A DNA stretch of 64,000 nucleotides from Acinetobacter kyonggiensis. GTDB taxonomy: Bacteria; Pseudomonadota; Gammaproteobacteria; Pseudomonadales; Moraxellaceae. Positions 9,474 through 19,543 of this stretch are shown here, in pieces. A program made the translations under genes and the position numbers. The DNA is taken from NCBI RefSeq assembly GCF_900107285.1, contig NZ_FNPK01000003.1, forward strand, positions 124,001-188,000, read 5' to 3'. Within the stretch, counting starts at the first letter, position 1. Each line of letters opens with the position of its first letter. The notes under the pieces are model-generated. The model was not told the DNA's origin. It ran no database searches and saw only the letters and a list, made by a program, of their open reading frames with translations.

Positions 9474-10941
9474 AATATGGGTAATTGATGATGATCGTGC
9501 CATGCGCTGGGTGTTGGAAAAAACATTCAAAGAAGAAGGTTTTGATGTAACCAGTTTTGAAGAAGCGCAATCTGCTCTTGATCAACTGAGCACGGATTTA
9601 CCTGATGTAATTTTGACCGATATTCGTATGCCAGGCATCGATGGTCTCACCTTTTTAGGCAAAGTAAAAGCCAGCCATCCTGATCTCCCTGTGATTATTA
9701 TGACAGCACATTCAGATTTAGAATCTGCTGTATCCAGTTATCAAACAGGTGCTTTCGAATATTTACCGAAACCTTTTGATATTGATGAAGCCTTGGCGTT
9801 GGTCAATCGTGCGATCTTGCATATTACCAAGTTACAACAACAAGAATCTGCCAAAACAGCTCCTCCAATTCAATCTGCTGAAATCATTGGTGAATCCCCT
9901 GCTATGCAGGAAGTATTCCGAGCAATTGGCCGCCTATCGCAATCTCACATTACTGTACTGATTAATGGTGAATCTGGAACAGGTAAAGAGTTAGTTGCAC
10001 ATGCGCTTCATCGCCATTCCCCACGTAGCAGCAAACCTTTTATTGCCTTAAATATGGCAGCCATTCCAAAAGACTTGATTGAAACTGAACTTTTCGGACA
10101 TGAAAAAGGTGCCTTTACCGGTGCAAATTCTCAACGCCAAGGTCGTTTTGAACAAGCCAATGGTGGAACGCTATTTTTAGATGAAATTGGCGATATGCCA
10201 TTTGAAACCCAAACACGCTTATTACGTGTATTAGCAGATGGTGAATTTTATCGCGTTGGTGGACACATTCCTGTCAAAGTTGATGTACGGATTGTTGCTG
10301 CCACTCATCAGGATTTAGAAAAATTAGTCAATGATGGGCGCTTCCGTGAAGATTTATATCATCGTCTAAATGTGATCCGTATTCACATTCCAAAACTTGC
10401 ACACCGTAGCGAAGACATTCCAATGTTGGCGCAACACTTCTTAGCTCGTGCTGGTAAAGAATTAGGTGTGAATCCTAAAATTTTACGTCCAGAAACCCAA
10501 GAATATATGCAACAACTGCCTTGGCAAGGCAATGTGCGTCAGCTTGAAAATACTTGCCGTTGGCTAACGGTCATGATTACTGGGCGTGAGGTCTACCCTG
10601 AAGACCTACCTTCTGAATTAAAGCAAATTCCAATTCAGCGCTCTAGTGATGAAGCTCAACCCAATAGTACTTTTGATCGCGTTTCACTGCATCATTGGGA
10701 TGAATTATTAGGGCAATGGGCAATACAAAAGCTTAAAAATGGCGAGATGAAGATTCTTGACATTGCAACTCCTATGTTTGAACGCACTCTAATTACAGCA
10801 GCTTTACAACAAACACGTGGACGTAAACGCCATGCGGCTGAACTTTTAGGCTGGGGTCGCAATACTTTAACCCGTAAGCTCAAAGAACTTGGCATGGACA
10901 CTGTCGATGATGATGTTGAAGAAGAAATTATCGAAAGTTAA
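9460..10941 (+). CDS. glnG: Nitrogen regulation response regulator NtrC
   Basis: NtrC activates sigma-54 promoters of nitrogen-assimilation genes. The 493-residue product has a receiver domain (phospho-acceptor Asp54 in LTDIRMPG, Lys104), an AAA+ domain with Walker A GESGTGKE at 170-177, the sigma-54 contact loop GAFTGA at 217-222 and Walker B TLFLDEIGDM, and a C-terminal Fis-type helix-turn-helix (AAELLGWGRNTLTRKLKELG). The start at 9460 follows TTGGGAG at a good distance; a longer in-frame extension to 9397 lies wholly inside glnL and is rejected. Translational coupling to glnL is likely through the overlap. Confidence 0.96.
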   Translation: MSRNKIWVIDDDRAMRWVLEKTFKEEGFDVTSFEEAQSALDQLSTDLPDVILTDIRMPGIDGLTFLGKVKASHPDLPVIIMTAHSDLESAVSSYQTGAFEYLPKPFDIDEALALVNRAILHITKLQQQESAKTAPPIQSAEIIGESPAMQEVFRAIGRLSQSHITVLINGESGTGKELVAHALHRHSPRSSKPFIALNMAAIPKDLIETELFGHEKGAFTGANSQRQGRFEQANGGTLFLDEIGDMPFETQTRLLRVLADGEFYRVGGHIPVKVDVRIVAATHQDLEKLVNDGRFREDLYHRLNVIRIHIPKLAHRSEDIPMLAQHFLARAGKELGVNPKILRPETQEYMQQLPWQGNVRQLENTCRWLTVMITGREVYPEDLPSELKQIPIQRSSDEAQPNSTFDRVSLHHWDELLGQWAIQKLKNGEMKILDIATPMFERTLITAALQQTRGRKRHAAELLGWGRNTLTRKLKELGMDTVDDDVEEEIIES

Positions 10942-10950
10942 TTTCTTCTC

Positions 10951-10978
10951 AAAAAAAAGCTCCTTCGGGAGCTTTTTT
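10951..10978 (+). terminator. Rho-independent terminator after glnG
   Basis: AGCTCC/GGAGCT stem with a TTCG tetraloop, flanked by eight A and six T residues. It is symmetrical and probably also ends the opposing gene on the right. Confidence 0.9.
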
Positions 10979-10997
10979 AATCCAATGTCATACCATT

Positions 10998-11324
10998 TTA
11001 TGCAGTAAAACCTACATAACGAAAATACCCCTCTATTCCCAAATCTGATTTAACAATCAAATAATCAGGATAAGTAGATTGGGTGATCTCTGAAAACATA
11101 TTCACCTGATCATCATGAGCATGTAAATCATCTACCGAACGCGGCATAGTCTGCTCAAACTCATCGGTCATATATTCAAAGCCAACATCCATGGCAATAA
11201 ATAATGTATGTTCACATGGCTGAACATATTGTTCCTCAGCCCAATCTATAATGTTTTGTTGGCAATGTGGACAAGAAATATTATCTGTTGCCTGAATAGA
11301 GAGTTGAATCAATTGATAGGTCAT
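10998..11324 (-). CDS. Small zinc-ribbon-like protein of unknown function
   Basis: I do not recognise a named family. The roughly 108-residue acidic protein has CPHC at about residues 18-21 and a later C-E-H about 20 residues on, which together could bind one zinc. No signal peptide or membrane segment is present. I start at the ATG at 11324; a TTG start at 11372 would add 16 residues but has no better ribosome site. It sits alone between two terminators, so it is probably monocistronic. Function unknown. Confidence 0.6.
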   Translation of the reverse strand: MTYQLIQLSIQATDNISCPHCQQNIIDWAEEQYVQPCEHTLFIAMDVGFEYMTDEFEQTMPRSVDDLHAHDDQVNMFSEITQSTYPDYLIVKSDLGIEGYFRYVGFTA

Positions 11325-11400
11325 AAAAAATAAATCAGTTTTTCTATCATGATAGTTTAGCAAACAATTCAACTTTCTCTATTTTTTAAATAAAATTGCA

Positions 11401-11430
11401 AAAAAGAGAATCTTTCGATTCTCTTTTTTC
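11401..11430 (-). terminator. Rho-independent terminator after the MFS transporter
   Basis: Stem AGAGAATC / GATTCTCT with a short loop, flanked by A and T runs, 10 bases after the transporter stop codon on the minus strand. Confidence 0.85.
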
Positions 11431-11439
11431 TCGCTTGAG

Positions 11440-12645
11440 TTACTTGTAAGTCGATTTATAACGCGATAGCGCAGTTACAGCAATTGCTGAAATAACTACA
11501 GCAGGTAAACTCGCGATTAAAATACCCGTCGTGCCCAAGCCTAATGTTAAAATTTTCCCCGTTAACAAAGGCCCTGTCATTGCACCTAAACGCCCTAAAG
11601 AAATCGCACTTCCTACCCCTGTTACTTTCCCCATTCCTGAATAGAAAATTGGTGAAATCCCATAAAGAATAGACTGACCACCTGTAGAAAAAATACCGCC
11701 CATCACGCCTGCTAAAATTAATACAGGAATAGACGTTGTCGTAAACAATAAAACCAGCGCAATAAATAACCCACCATAGATAATGGTCGCCATTTGCCAG
11801 AGTTTTAAGCGATCCAACAAATAACCCAAAGCCAAAGTACCAATAACCGCACCGACTTGAAAGACCAACATAACCATAAAGGCTTGTGGCTTTTCCAAAC
11901 CCTGTTCCATCAACAAGTTAGGCAACCAACTAATCAAAATATAATTAATCATTAAGGTAAAAAAGAAACCCACCCAAAGTGGCAAGGTATTCTTATATTG
12001 TTGGTTTTTAAACAATACTTGCGCCATATTTGGCACAGTTTCTATAGCTGCTTTCTCGACAACAACCACTTTTGGCTTATCCTTAAGAATAACTGCCATC
12101 AATGGAATTAATAGCAACGGCGTTAAACCGCCAATCAAAAATAAAGTTTGCCATTGAACTTCAGGTAACAATATTGCAAGGCTCGCAACAAAGATTGCAC
12201 CAACAGGTAAGCCGCAATACATCAAGCTATTTAATTTACCCCGATTCGCTTCAGTTGCTTCATCACCCACAACTGAAATCATGGTTGGCATTGCAGCTCC
12301 AAGTCCCAAACCTGTAAAAAAGCGGGCCGCATATAAAGCTTCAACACTTGGTGCCAATGCCGTCAAAGACATAAAAATGCCAAAAATGGCGATAGAAAGC
12401 ATCAAGACTTTCTTCTGCCCGAAATAATCCGCAATACGCCCGCCAAAGAATGCTCCAAATAGCATTCCGAATACACCTAAACTAAAAACATATCCCATTT
12501 GAACTTGATCCAAACCGAATGTCGCTGCAATTCCTTTAGCTGCAATACCCGGTGCTTGAAGATCAAAACCTTCAAAAAATGCGACCCAAAAACACAAAAA
12601 TATCGTTAAGATTTTTTGTAGTTTCCCTGTGTGTGTTTGTGCCAT
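11440..12645 (-). CDS. MFS transporter, aromatic acid:H+ symporter (AAHS) family, MhpT-like
   Basis: A 401-residue protein with twelve predicted membrane segments. The N-terminal segment FFEGFDLQAPGIAAKGIA, the loop motif GGRIADYFGQKKVL and SLMYCGLPVGA closely resemble E. coli MhpT, the 3-hydroxyphenylpropionate importer, as I remember that sequence. The AAHS family imports aromatic acids with protons. The real substrate is not known: no catabolic gene lies beside it here. A perfect 10-base inverted repeat just upstream of the start is a candidate operator, which suggests substrate-induced expression. Confidence 0.85.
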   Translation of the reverse strand: MAQTHTGKLQKILTIFLCFWVAFFEGFDLQAPGIAAKGIAATFGLDQVQMGYVFSLGVFGMLFGAFFGGRIADYFGQKKVLMLSIAIFGIFMSLTALAPSVEALYAARFFTGLGLGAAMPTMISVVGDEATEANRGKLNSLMYCGLPVGAIFVASLAILLPEVQWQTLFLIGGLTPLLLIPLMAVILKDKPKVVVVEKAAIETVPNMAQVLFKNQQYKNTLPLWVGFFFTLMINYILISWLPNLLMEQGLEKPQAFMVMLVFQVGAVIGTLALGYLLDRLKLWQMATIIYGGLFIALVLLFTTTSIPVLILAGVMGGIFSTGGQSILYGISPIFYSGMGKVTGVGSAISLGRLGAMTGPLLTGKILTLGLGTTGILIASLPAVVISAIAVTALSRYKSTYK

Positions 12646-12666
12646 GATCGATCTCCATCAATAATT

Positions 12667-12694
12667 AGCAAATTACATGACCAAGTAATTTGCT
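12667..12694. promoter_or_regulatory. Candidate operator: 10-bp inverted repeat upstream of MFS transporter
   Basis: AGCAAATTAC and GTAATTTGCT are perfect inverted repeats separated by 8 bases, 22-49 bases upstream of the transporter start codon. The arm size and spacing suit a dimeric repressor or activator. Which regulator binds is unknown; IclR-family regulators of aromatic-acid genes in Acinetobacter use 10-base repeats, which is only suggestive. Confidence 0.5.
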
Positions 12695-12916
12695 CAAGTA
12701 TTGTGAAATCAAATCTTGTATAGAAATAGCACGACAATGGTCGGGTTTAATCCCCTTTAAACAATAAAAGCCAACTCAATTAGACTTAAAAGATTAAACA
12801 AACAGACTTTTATAATCTTAATGTTTTTGATTTTTATATATTTTCAAACACTTATATCTGTAGTAGTTTTTTATGATCAAACCATAGTCAAAATTGATTC
12901 ACTAAAATTAAGCCAT
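12695..12916. other. AT-rich non-coding stretch
   Basis: This is the rest of the 316-base gap between the transporter and mnmG. I see no conserved ORF or RNA in it. It should contain the transporter promoter on the minus strand. Confidence 0.4.
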
Positions 12917-12947
12917 AAAAAAACCCGCATGATGATGCGAGTTTTTT
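12917..12947 (-). terminator. Rho-independent terminator after mnmG
   Basis: CCCGCAT / ATGCGAG stem with one mismatch and a GATG loop between A6 and T6 runs, 15 bases past the mnmG stop. Confidence 0.8.
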
Positions 12948-12961
12948 CAAGTCAAATTAGC

Positions 12962-14842
12962 TTAAGCCGATTTTTTAGCTTGTGCATTCTTACGAATGGT
13001 AATCATGACTAGCTGTACCGCAGCAGGTGTCACACCCGGAATACGACTCGCTTGTGCTAAAGTCTCAGGTCGTACATCTTTTAATTTCAACGTAATTTCA
13101 CGCGACAAACCTGACACGATGTCATAATCAAAATCAGCAGGAATTTTCGTATCTTCAAGGCGTTTCATCTGTGCAACATCTTCATGTTGACGGTTGATAT
13201 AACCTGCATATTTCACTGCAATTTCAATTTGCTCGCCCACAAATGGAGTAACTTCAGAACCTGTGAGTTCTGCAATTTGAGCAAAATTGATATTTGGACG
13301 TTTCAACAAATCAATCGCAGAACACTCTTTAGAAAGATCTGCACCCGTCATCTCAACGAATTTTTTACCCATTGGATTATTCGGTGCAGCCCATAAATGT
13401 TGTAAACGACTGGTTTCTTTCTCAACTGCTTCCATTTTTTCACAGTAAGCCGCCCAACGCGTATCATCAACCAAACCAAGTTCACGACCCATTGCAGTTA
13501 AACGCTGATCCGCATTGTCTTCACGTAACATTAAACGGTATTCCGCACGTGAAGTGAACATACGGTACGGTTCTTTCGTACCTAACGTAATCAAATCATC
13601 AACCAATACACCCATATACGCTTCATCACGCTTAGGTGTCCATTGCTCTTGATCCCACGCACGACGTGCAGCATTCAAGCCTGCAAGTAAACCTTGTGCA
13701 CCCGCTTCTTCATAACCCGTCGTACCGTTAATTTGACCAGCAAAATACAGGTTATTAATGGCTTTGGTTTCTAAAGAGAATTTTAATGCTTGTGGATTGA
13801 AATAATCATACTCAATTGCATAACCCGGACGAAGAATATGTGCATTCTCCATACCACGAATTGAACGTACCAATTCAAACTGAACATCAAATGGTAGCGA
13901 CGTCGAAATACCATTTGGATAAAGCTCGTGTGTTTCCAAACCTTCTGGTTCAAGGAACACTTGATGTGAATTTTTATCGGCAAATTTATGAATTTTATCT
14001 TCAATCGATGGGCAATAACGCGGTCCCACACCTTCAATCACACCTGTGTACATTGGTGAACGGTCTAAACCACCACGAATAATCTCATGTGTCCGCTCAT
14101 TGGTATGAGTAATATAGCAATTCACTTGTTCAGGATGCATAGACGCATCGCCCATGAATGACATGGTTGGCGATGGGAAATCACCCGGCTGTGGTGTCAT
14201 TACTGAAAAATCCACCGAACGCGCATCAATACGTGGCGGTGTACCGGTTTTTAAACGACCAACTGGTAAATTTAACTCACGTAAACGTGCTGCCAATGAA
14301 ATAGATGGAGGATCACCCGCACGACCACCGCTCGATTTTTCCAGTCCTACGTGAATCACGCCACCCAAGAATGTACCCGTGGTTAGCACCACCGTTTTCG
14401 CATCAAAGCGAATACCCATTTGCGTCACAACACCTTTAACGGTATCGCCATCTACAATTAAGTCATCCGCCGACTGCTGAAAAATATCCAAATTGGCTTG
14501 ATTTTCTAATGTTTCACGAATGGCTGCTTTAAAACGCACACGGTCAGCTTGCGCACGTGTTGCACGTACTGCCGCACCTTTACGCGAATTTAAAATACGG
14601 AATTGAATACCACTTTTGTCAGCAGCCAATGCCATTGCACCGCCTAAAGCATCAATTTCACGTACTAAGTGTGATTTACCAATACCACCGATGGCAGGAT
14701 TACAGCTCATCTGCCCTAAAGTCTCAATGTTGTGAGTTAAGAGTAATGTCTGTCGACCCATACGCGCCGCAGCAAGTGCTGCTTCGGTACCTGCGTGACC
14801 GCCACCGATAACAATGACATCGTAAACTTTAGGATAATGCAT
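12962..14842 (-). CDS. mnmG: tRNA uridine-5-carboxymethylaminomethyl modification enzyme MnmG
   Basis: MnmG (GidA) works with MnmE to modify the wobble uridine of several tRNAs, using FAD and methylene-tetrahydrofolate. The 626-residue length is typical. The FAD-binding motif [10 protein letters not shown] is at residues 13-22, and the family signatures [27 protein letters not shown] and [16 protein letters not shown] are all present. The C-terminal helical domain that contacts MnmE is complete. It is a single gene with its own terminator and a likely upstream -10 element. Confidence 0.97.
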   Translation of the reverse strand: MHYPKVYDVIVIGGGHAGTEAALAAARMGRQTLLLTHNIETLGQMSCNPAIGGIGKSHLVREIDALGGAMALAADKSGIQFRILNSRKGAAVRATRAQADRVRFKAAIRETLENQANLDIFQQSADDLIVDGDTVKGVVTQMGIRFDAKTVVLTTGTFLGGVIHVGLEKSSGGRAGDPPSISLAARLRELNLPVGRLKTGTPPRIDARSVDFSVMTPQPGDFPSPTMSFMGDASMHPEQVNCYITHTNERTHEIIRGGLDRSPMYTGVIEGVGPRYCPSIEDKIHKFADKNSHQVFLEPEGLETHELYPNGISTSLPFDVQFELVRSIRGMENAHILRPGYAIEYDYFNPQALKFSLETKAINNLYFAGQINGTTGYEEAGAQGLLAGLNAARRAWDQEQWTPKRDEAYMGVLVDDLITLGTKEPYRMFTSRAEYRLMLREDNADQRLTAMGRELGLVDDTRWAAYCEKMEAVEKETSRLQHLWAAPNNPMGKKFVEMTGADLSKECSAIDLLKRPNINFAQIAELTGSEVTPFVGEQIEIAVKYAGYINRQHEDVAQMKRLEDTKIPADFDYDIVSGLSREITLKLKDVRPETLAQASRIPGVTPAAVQLVMITIRKNAQAKKSA

Positions 14843-14875
14843 AATGGTTTGAGAGATAAAAAAGAATGACGGAGT

Positions 14876-14881
14876 ATTATA
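14876..14881 (-). promoter_or_regulatory. Probable -10 element of mnmG promoter
   Basis: TATAAT on the minus strand, preceded by TTGA, 34 bases before the mnmG start codon. No good -35 box is visible at 17 bases, so this is a tentative call. Confidence 0.35.
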
Positions 14882-15096
14882 TCAAAACTAAGCAAGATAA
14901 GTTGACAAATTCAGTCAATTTTAAGCGTGACCACCGTATTCATGTACAGCGCATCAAAAAATTGAAATGTAATCATGCTTTGCAGAGTTACATATAAATA
15001 AAACATTTAATCTTCAAAATTTACTTGAATCACATTGTTTTATTTTGGGTGTTTTATAACCTGTAAGTTAGTACACGACAAACAAAGGTATAAGTG

Positions 15097-15447
15097 ATGA
15101 ATAAGAATATTTTCTTCTCCGCAATACTCTGTAGTCTTTGTCTCACACCCTTTACCACGCAGGCCAATGATAAAGTTGAAACAACTTATAATGCGCAAAA
15201 GTACCAACAGGTTTGTAAAGGCAAAATGCAAGGCGATCAAGTCAGCTTTGCTTACCGAGGCATTATCTGGAATGGGACTTGTGAACCTCAATTCTTCCCG
15301 TCTTCCAAAAAAGTGATGCTAAAAGGTGACGAAGCAGAGTTAAATTCTATTTGCCACAGCGATACAAATGCAACCTCAATGAATATTGAAGGGCATGAAA
15401 TCAAAGGTAAATGTGCTTTAGGATTTACTGCACCACGGCCTAAATAA
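15097..15447 (+). CDS. Small secreted protein of unknown function
   Basis: I do not recognise the family. The 116-residue product starts at the ATG at 15097, with AAAGG 8-9 bases upstream; a GTG one codon earlier is in frame. A signal peptide runs to about residue 23 (FTTQA/ND), so the mature protein is exported. It has four cysteines in the mature part (VCKGK, GTCEP, ICHS, KCALG), consistent with two disulfides in the periplasm. It is transcribed alone, followed by a terminator. No enzyme motif is visible. Confidence 0.7.
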   Translation: MNKNIFFSAILCSLCLTPFTTQANDKVETTYNAQKYQQVCKGKMQGDQVSFAYRGIIWNGTCEPQFFPSSKKVMLKGDEAELNSICHSDTNATSMNIEGHEIKGKCALGFTAPRPK

Positions 15448-15481
15448 TCAGATTATTATTATTTCGTTAACCAAGTCAAAA

Positions 15482-15518
15482 AAGTGGGCAAAAAAATTAT
15501 TTCTTTGCCCACTTCCTT
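15482..15518 (+). terminator. Probable terminator
   Basis: AAGTGGGCAAA / TTTGCCCACTT perfect 11-base stem with an AT-rich loop, 34 bases after the small secreted gene. The T run after it is interrupted by CC. Confidence 0.6.
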
Positions 15519-15588
15519 TATTGCTTATTAAAAGAACTTGTTTAAACTCACAGCATATTAAGGAATAAAAATAGAAAAAGGATGTTTC

Positions 15589-16479
15589 ATGGATTCAGGG
15601 CTATTCACATTTTTTTTACCAATAGCACTTGCCATCATGATGACTGGATTGGGACTGGAACTGACACCGAAAGATTTCCTACGGATCCAATACTATCCAA
15701 AGGCTATTTTTTTAGCTTTATTCGCCCAACTGATTATTTTAGTTCTTATTGCTTTTTTAATTTGTATCTTTTTACAACTACCACCTCTTCTAGCTGTAGG
15801 CTTAATGCTACTTGCAGCCTCACCAGGTGGGCCGACTGCAAATTTAATTAGCTATATTTATAAAGGGGATGTTGCATTAAATATTACCCTCACAGCTATT
15901 AACTCGATTATTTGCACCTTTACCCTACCTTTTATAGTCAATTTATCAATTCACTATTTTTTAGGCGATCATCAAAAAATTGGCATGCCGATCACAAAAA
16001 TTACTCAGGTCTTTTTAATCATTTTTATCCCTGTGTGCTTAGGGATGCTCATTCGTTCAGCTATACCTACGATTGCATTGCAACTTAAAAAACCCATGCG
16101 ATTACTGTCTGTTTGTTTCTTAACTTTTATTTTCTGCTTTGCATTATATAAGGAACAATCTAACGTCATCGAATATTTTGCCGATATTGGCATTGCAACC
16201 GCTCTTTTTTGTTTTACCAGCTTATTGGTGGGTTATTTATTACCTCTCCTCGCCGGAATCCCTGACCAACAGGCGCGTGCATGTACCTTTGAAATAGGCA
16301 TTCACAACACCACTATTGCATTAACGATTGCACTTTCAGTGTTATCCAATAGCACCATCGCCATACCCGCAGGCATTTATTCTATTTTCATGTACGCTTT
16401 TGCATTTTTGTTTGGTTATATTTTAACAAGAAGTCCACTTACTATTAAGCAAGAAAAGCCTAAAGCAATTAATGACTAA
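15589..16479 (+). CDS. Bile acid:sodium symporter family (BASS) protein, copy 1
   Basis: A 296-residue inner-membrane protein with nine or ten hydrophobic segments and the SBF-family core motif GLMLLAASPGGPTANL around residue 70, where sodium-site residues lie. The family moves organic anions such as pantoate, pyruvate or bile acids with sodium; the substrate here cannot be told. AAGGA lies 6 bases before the start. Copy 2, of identical length and with the same opening MDSG...GLGLELTPKDF, follows 263 bases later, so the two arose by tandem duplication. This copy has GGP where copy 2 has GGS. Confidence 0.85.
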   Translation: MDSGLFTFFLPIALAIMMTGLGLELTPKDFLRIQYYPKAIFLALFAQLIILVLIAFLICIFLQLPPLLAVGLMLLAASPGGPTANLISYIYKGDVALNITLTAINSIICTFTLPFIVNLSIHYFLGDHQKIGMPITKITQVFLIIFIPVCLGMLIRSAIPTIALQLKKPMRLLSVCFLTFIFCFALYKEQSNVIEYFADIGIATALFCFTSLLVGYLLPLLAGIPDQQARACTFEIGIHNTTIALTIALSVLSNSTIAIPAGIYSIFMYAFAFLFGYILTRSPLTIKQEKPKAIND

Positions 16480-16741
16480 ATAGCCAGACTACTCCTTTAA
16501 ACCACAAAGGAGTAGTTAATCTACATTCCCTTTAAGATGAACAATCTTGATCAGACCCAAGCACTCCAGCCCCTTGGTAAAAGTGAACAAATCATTAACA
16601 ACCGAAGCCAATGCAAAATTCATACAGGCTATTCCATATTTTTTATTTATCAGCTATACAACTATTATTCAATTTATAACAATCAGTAGAAAAAAATTAA
16701 TCTCAATTAAATAAAAATCAACTCAAGATAGGAGATTTTGA

Positions 16742-17632
16742 ATGGATTCAGGAATTATCACCATTTTATTACCCTTAGCACTCGCCATTATCATGATTGG
16801 CTTAGGACTAGAACTCACACCAAAGGATTTTACCCGTGTAACCAAACAACCTAAGGCAGTTTTAATTGCCTTATTTTGCCAATTGGTGATTTTAGTCAGT
16901 ATTGCTTTTATCATTTGTAAAGTTTTAGCCCTTCCACCTTTGCTTGCTGTTGGTTTAATGCTCCTTGCAGCATCACCGGGTGGGAGTACAGCCAACTTAT
17001 TTAGTTATCTCTTTAAAGGGGACATTGCACTCAATATTACTTTAACCGCAATCAATTCAGTCATTGCTGCTTTTACCCTACCTTTCATTGTTAATTTTGC
17101 TATTCAGCACTTTATGAATGATGGGCAAGAAATTAGCTTGCAGTTCAGTAAAATTTTACAAGTGTTTGCGATCATCATTGTTCCTGTTGGTATTGGTATG
17201 CTGATTCGACACTATGCACCGCACTTCACTGAAAAACTCAACAAACCCCTGCGTATTTTTGCAGTGAGCTTTTTAATCTTAATTATTATTGGCGCCATCA
17301 CCAAAGAGCGTCATCAAATTTTAGAATATTTAGCACAAGTGGGCTTAGCCACTGTTTTATTCTGCTTATGTAGTTTATTGATCGGTTATTTCGTGCCACG
17401 ATTATTGGGAATCAATAGTGCACAAGCACGTGCATGCGCATTTGAAATTGGCATTCACAATAGCACCCTTGCGATGACCATTGCCCTTACAGTCATGGCT
17501 AGCTCTACAGTTGCAATGCCAGCTGCCGTATATTCTATTTTCATGTATGTATTTGCAGCTGTATTTGGCATGTTGTTAAATAAGTTCGCACCGCAACCGA
17601 AGGTGGACGTTATTCATGAACCTACGACTTAA
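16742..17632 (+). CDS. Bile acid:sodium symporter family (BASS) protein, copy 2
   Basis: The paralogue of the upstream gene, also 296 residues, with motif GLMLLAASPGGSTANL and the same second-half motif ACAFEIGIHNSTLAMT. A strong AGGAG ribosome site precedes the ATG. The two products differ at many positions spread along the length, so the duplication is not recent and their substrates may differ. The 262-base gap between them holds no ORF, and copy 2 may have its own promoter there. It is closed by a terminator at 17653. Confidence 0.85.
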   Translation: MDSGIITILLPLALAIIMIGLGLELTPKDFTRVTKQPKAVLIALFCQLVILVSIAFIICKVLALPPLLAVGLMLLAASPGGSTANLFSYLFKGDIALNITLTAINSVIAAFTLPFIVNFAIQHFMNDGQEISLQFSKILQVFAIIIVPVGIGMLIRHYAPHFTEKLNKPLRIFAVSFLILIIIGAITKERHQILEYLAQVGLATVLFCLCSLLIGYFVPRLLGINSAQARACAFEIGIHNSTLAMTIALTVMASSTVAMPAAVYSIFMYVFAAVFGMLLNKFAPQPKVDVIHEPTT

Positions 17633-17652
17633 AACAACTACAACTTAAAATC

Positions 17653-17677
17653 AGGATGCCGCAGTGCATCCTTTTCT
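17653..17677 (+). terminator. Rho-independent terminator after BASS copy 2
   Basis: AGGATGC / GCATCCT perfect 7-base stem, 6-base loop, followed by TTTTCTT. Confidence 0.7.
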
Positions 17678-17761
17678 TACTCTACTGCATGAATAGGTAG
17701 CTGTTATTGCATCAGTTCTATACAATGCTGACTTTAGAAAAGTTAATTTTAGGTTATCTCT

Positions 17762-18679
17762 GTGAAGTGGTTACAAATTCATATTACTGTTGAACAAGCG
17801 CAAGTCGATTTTACTGAAACATTATTAAGTTCACTCGGTGCTGTCAGTGTAACTTTAGATGATGCTGAAAATCAGGACTTACTTGAACCACTTCCAGGCG
17901 AAACTCCGCTTTGGAATAAAGTCATTGTGACAGGTATTTATGCCCAAGAAGATGACGAAGAAATTGATGTGAATGCTTTACTCACATTTATTACTGCACA
18001 AATGCCTGAAGCACCACTACGCCATGAATTCATTGAAGACCAAGAATGGGAACGTACTTGGATGGATGCGTATGAACCTATTCAAATTGCTGAAAAATAC
18101 TGGATTGTTCCTGAATGGATGGAAGCACCTGAAGCAGATGCAGTAAACATCAAGCTTGATCCGGGCCTAGCATTTGGTACAGGTAACCATGCCAGTACTT
18201 TCTTATGCCTACAATGGCTAGGTAAAACCGATGTTAAAGATAAAATTGTAATCGACTATGGTTGTGGTTCTGGCATTTTAGGTGTTGCTGCGCTACTGCT
18301 CGGTGCGAAAAAAGTCTACGCAACCGATATTGACCCACAAGCTATTCTTGCAACCAAACAAAATGCTGAACTTAATGGTGTGCTCGACAACTTATATGTT
18401 GGGTTACCAGAAGAGTTCAATGTCGAGTTAAAAAATCAAAAAGCAGATGTATTTGTCGCAAATATTCTTGCTGGCCCCCTAATGGCTCTTGCGCCTGAAT
18501 TCGCAACTTTGATCAAATCTGAGGGAGAGTTCGCACTTGCAGGCATATTAGAAGAGCAAGTAGCTGATGTTTCTAATGTTTATTCAAGTTTTTTTGATAT
18601 ACTAGAAGTTGAAAAACGTGAACAACATTGGTGCCGTATTTCGGGGAAACGCCAAAATACCCATTCAAATTTTGAATAG
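17762..18679 (+). CDS. prmA: Ribosomal protein L11 methyltransferase
   Basis: PrmA trimethylates ribosomal protein L11 using SAM. The 305-residue protein has the N-terminal substrate domain and a Rossmann methyltransferase domain with [18 protein letters not shown] and [19 protein letters not shown]. The start is GTG at 17762, with AGG about 8 bases upstream; the following residues KWLQIHITV match the family N-terminus. The DUF3426 gene begins 3 bases after the stop, so they form one unit. In related bacteria prmA lies upstream of fis, as here. Confidence 0.95.
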   Translation: MKWLQIHITVEQAQVDFTETLLSSLGAVSVTLDDAENQDLLEPLPGETPLWNKVIVTGIYAQEDDEEIDVNALLTFITAQMPEAPLRHEFIEDQEWERTWMDAYEPIQIAEKYWIVPEWMEAPEADAVNIKLDPGLAFGTGNHASTFLCLQWLGKTDVKDKIVIDYGCGSGILGVAALLLGAKKVYATDIDPQAILATKQNAELNGVLDNLYVGLPEEFNVELKNQKADVFVANILAGPLMALAPEFATLIKSEGEFALAGILEEQVADVSNVYSSFFDILEVEKREQHWCRISGKRQNTHSNFE

Positions 18680-18682
18680 ACT

Positions 18683-19543
18683 ATGAGCGAAAAACAAACC
18701 TACTGCCCTAACTGTTTTACCAAGTATAAAGTCTCAGTGGCTCAACTCACAGTTGCTCGGGGCATGGTTTGTTGTGCCAAATGCTCAACCAATTTTAATG
18801 CGTTAACACATCTGGTAGTAGACAAAGAAGAACCTTGCTCTACTCCTCTTTCTATTCCTTCTGCAAACCCAACCCAAGCCACAGAAATAACAGAGCAATT
18901 TATAGACGGCCAACGATCAGAACAACATCTATTGGATATTTTTGATCGTAAAGTAGAAAACTCAAATATTGATTTAAAAACCTATCTCAATAACTTAAAT
19001 TATTTCAGTACGGAACCTATTGGCAACTATCCTGCGCTTAATTGGTCTGACAAATCAGAACAAGAAAACAAACATAGTGCTTGGCACTATGCGCTTTGGA
19101 TTGTGGTGAATATCTGTTTAATTAGTTTACTTGTTTTCCAATTTTTCTGGTTTAACCCTAAAATTTTAAACAATAGTCCAGCAGCGAGTGCCACATTTAA
19201 TACCGTGTGTCAGGCATTTAATTGCTCGATATTGGATCAGAATTATCGTCTTATTTCGACCAACAAAGTAAAACTAAAACAGATTTCTAAACAAGAAACT
19301 CAGTTTACTGGTGAGTTAATCAATTACCATTCTAAAAGTTTGGCCCTTCCAATCATCAAGGTGAATTTAAAAGATAATGGAGAAATTATATCTTCTTATT
19401 CTTTGCAACCTTCCGAATACCTGATTAGCAGTCTTGCGGGCATCCACCGCATCCCACAGAATAGTCCTTTTAAATTTAAGTTTAACCTTCCTGTGTCTCG
19501 CAAAAGCTTCGACACCTACAGTTTAGAAATAATTTCTCCTTAA
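18683..19543 (+). CDS. Zinc-ribbon, DUF3426 membrane protein
   Basis: The 286-residue product opens with an MJ0042-type zinc ribbon (CPNC near residue 8, CCAKC near residue 31). A low-complexity linker follows, then one membrane helix (about residues 137-157, WIVVNICLISLLVFQFF), then a C-terminal DUF3426 domain predicted outside the cytoplasm. The molecular role of this family is not established. It follows prmA at 3 bases. In pseudomonads the same gene lies between prmA and dusB-fis, which supports the call. Confidence 0.85.
   Translation: MSEKQTYCPNCFTKYKVSVAQLTVARGMVCCAKCSTNFNALTHLVVDKEEPCSTPLSIPSANPTQATEITEQFIDGQRSEQHLLDIFDRKVENSNIDLKTYLNNLNYFSTEPIGNYPALNWSDKSEQENKHSAWHYALWIVVNICLISLLVFQFFWFNPKILNNSPAASATFNTVCQAFNCSILDQNYRLISTNKVKLKQISKQETQFTGELINYHSKSLALPIIKVNLKDNGEIISSYSLQPSEYLISSLAGIHRIPQNSPFKFKFNLPVSRKSFDTYSLEIISP

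Noticed and set aside
13184-14811. Several antisense ORFs across mnmG
   Set aside because: They are shadows of a strongly conserved 626-residue gene and show no family motifs.
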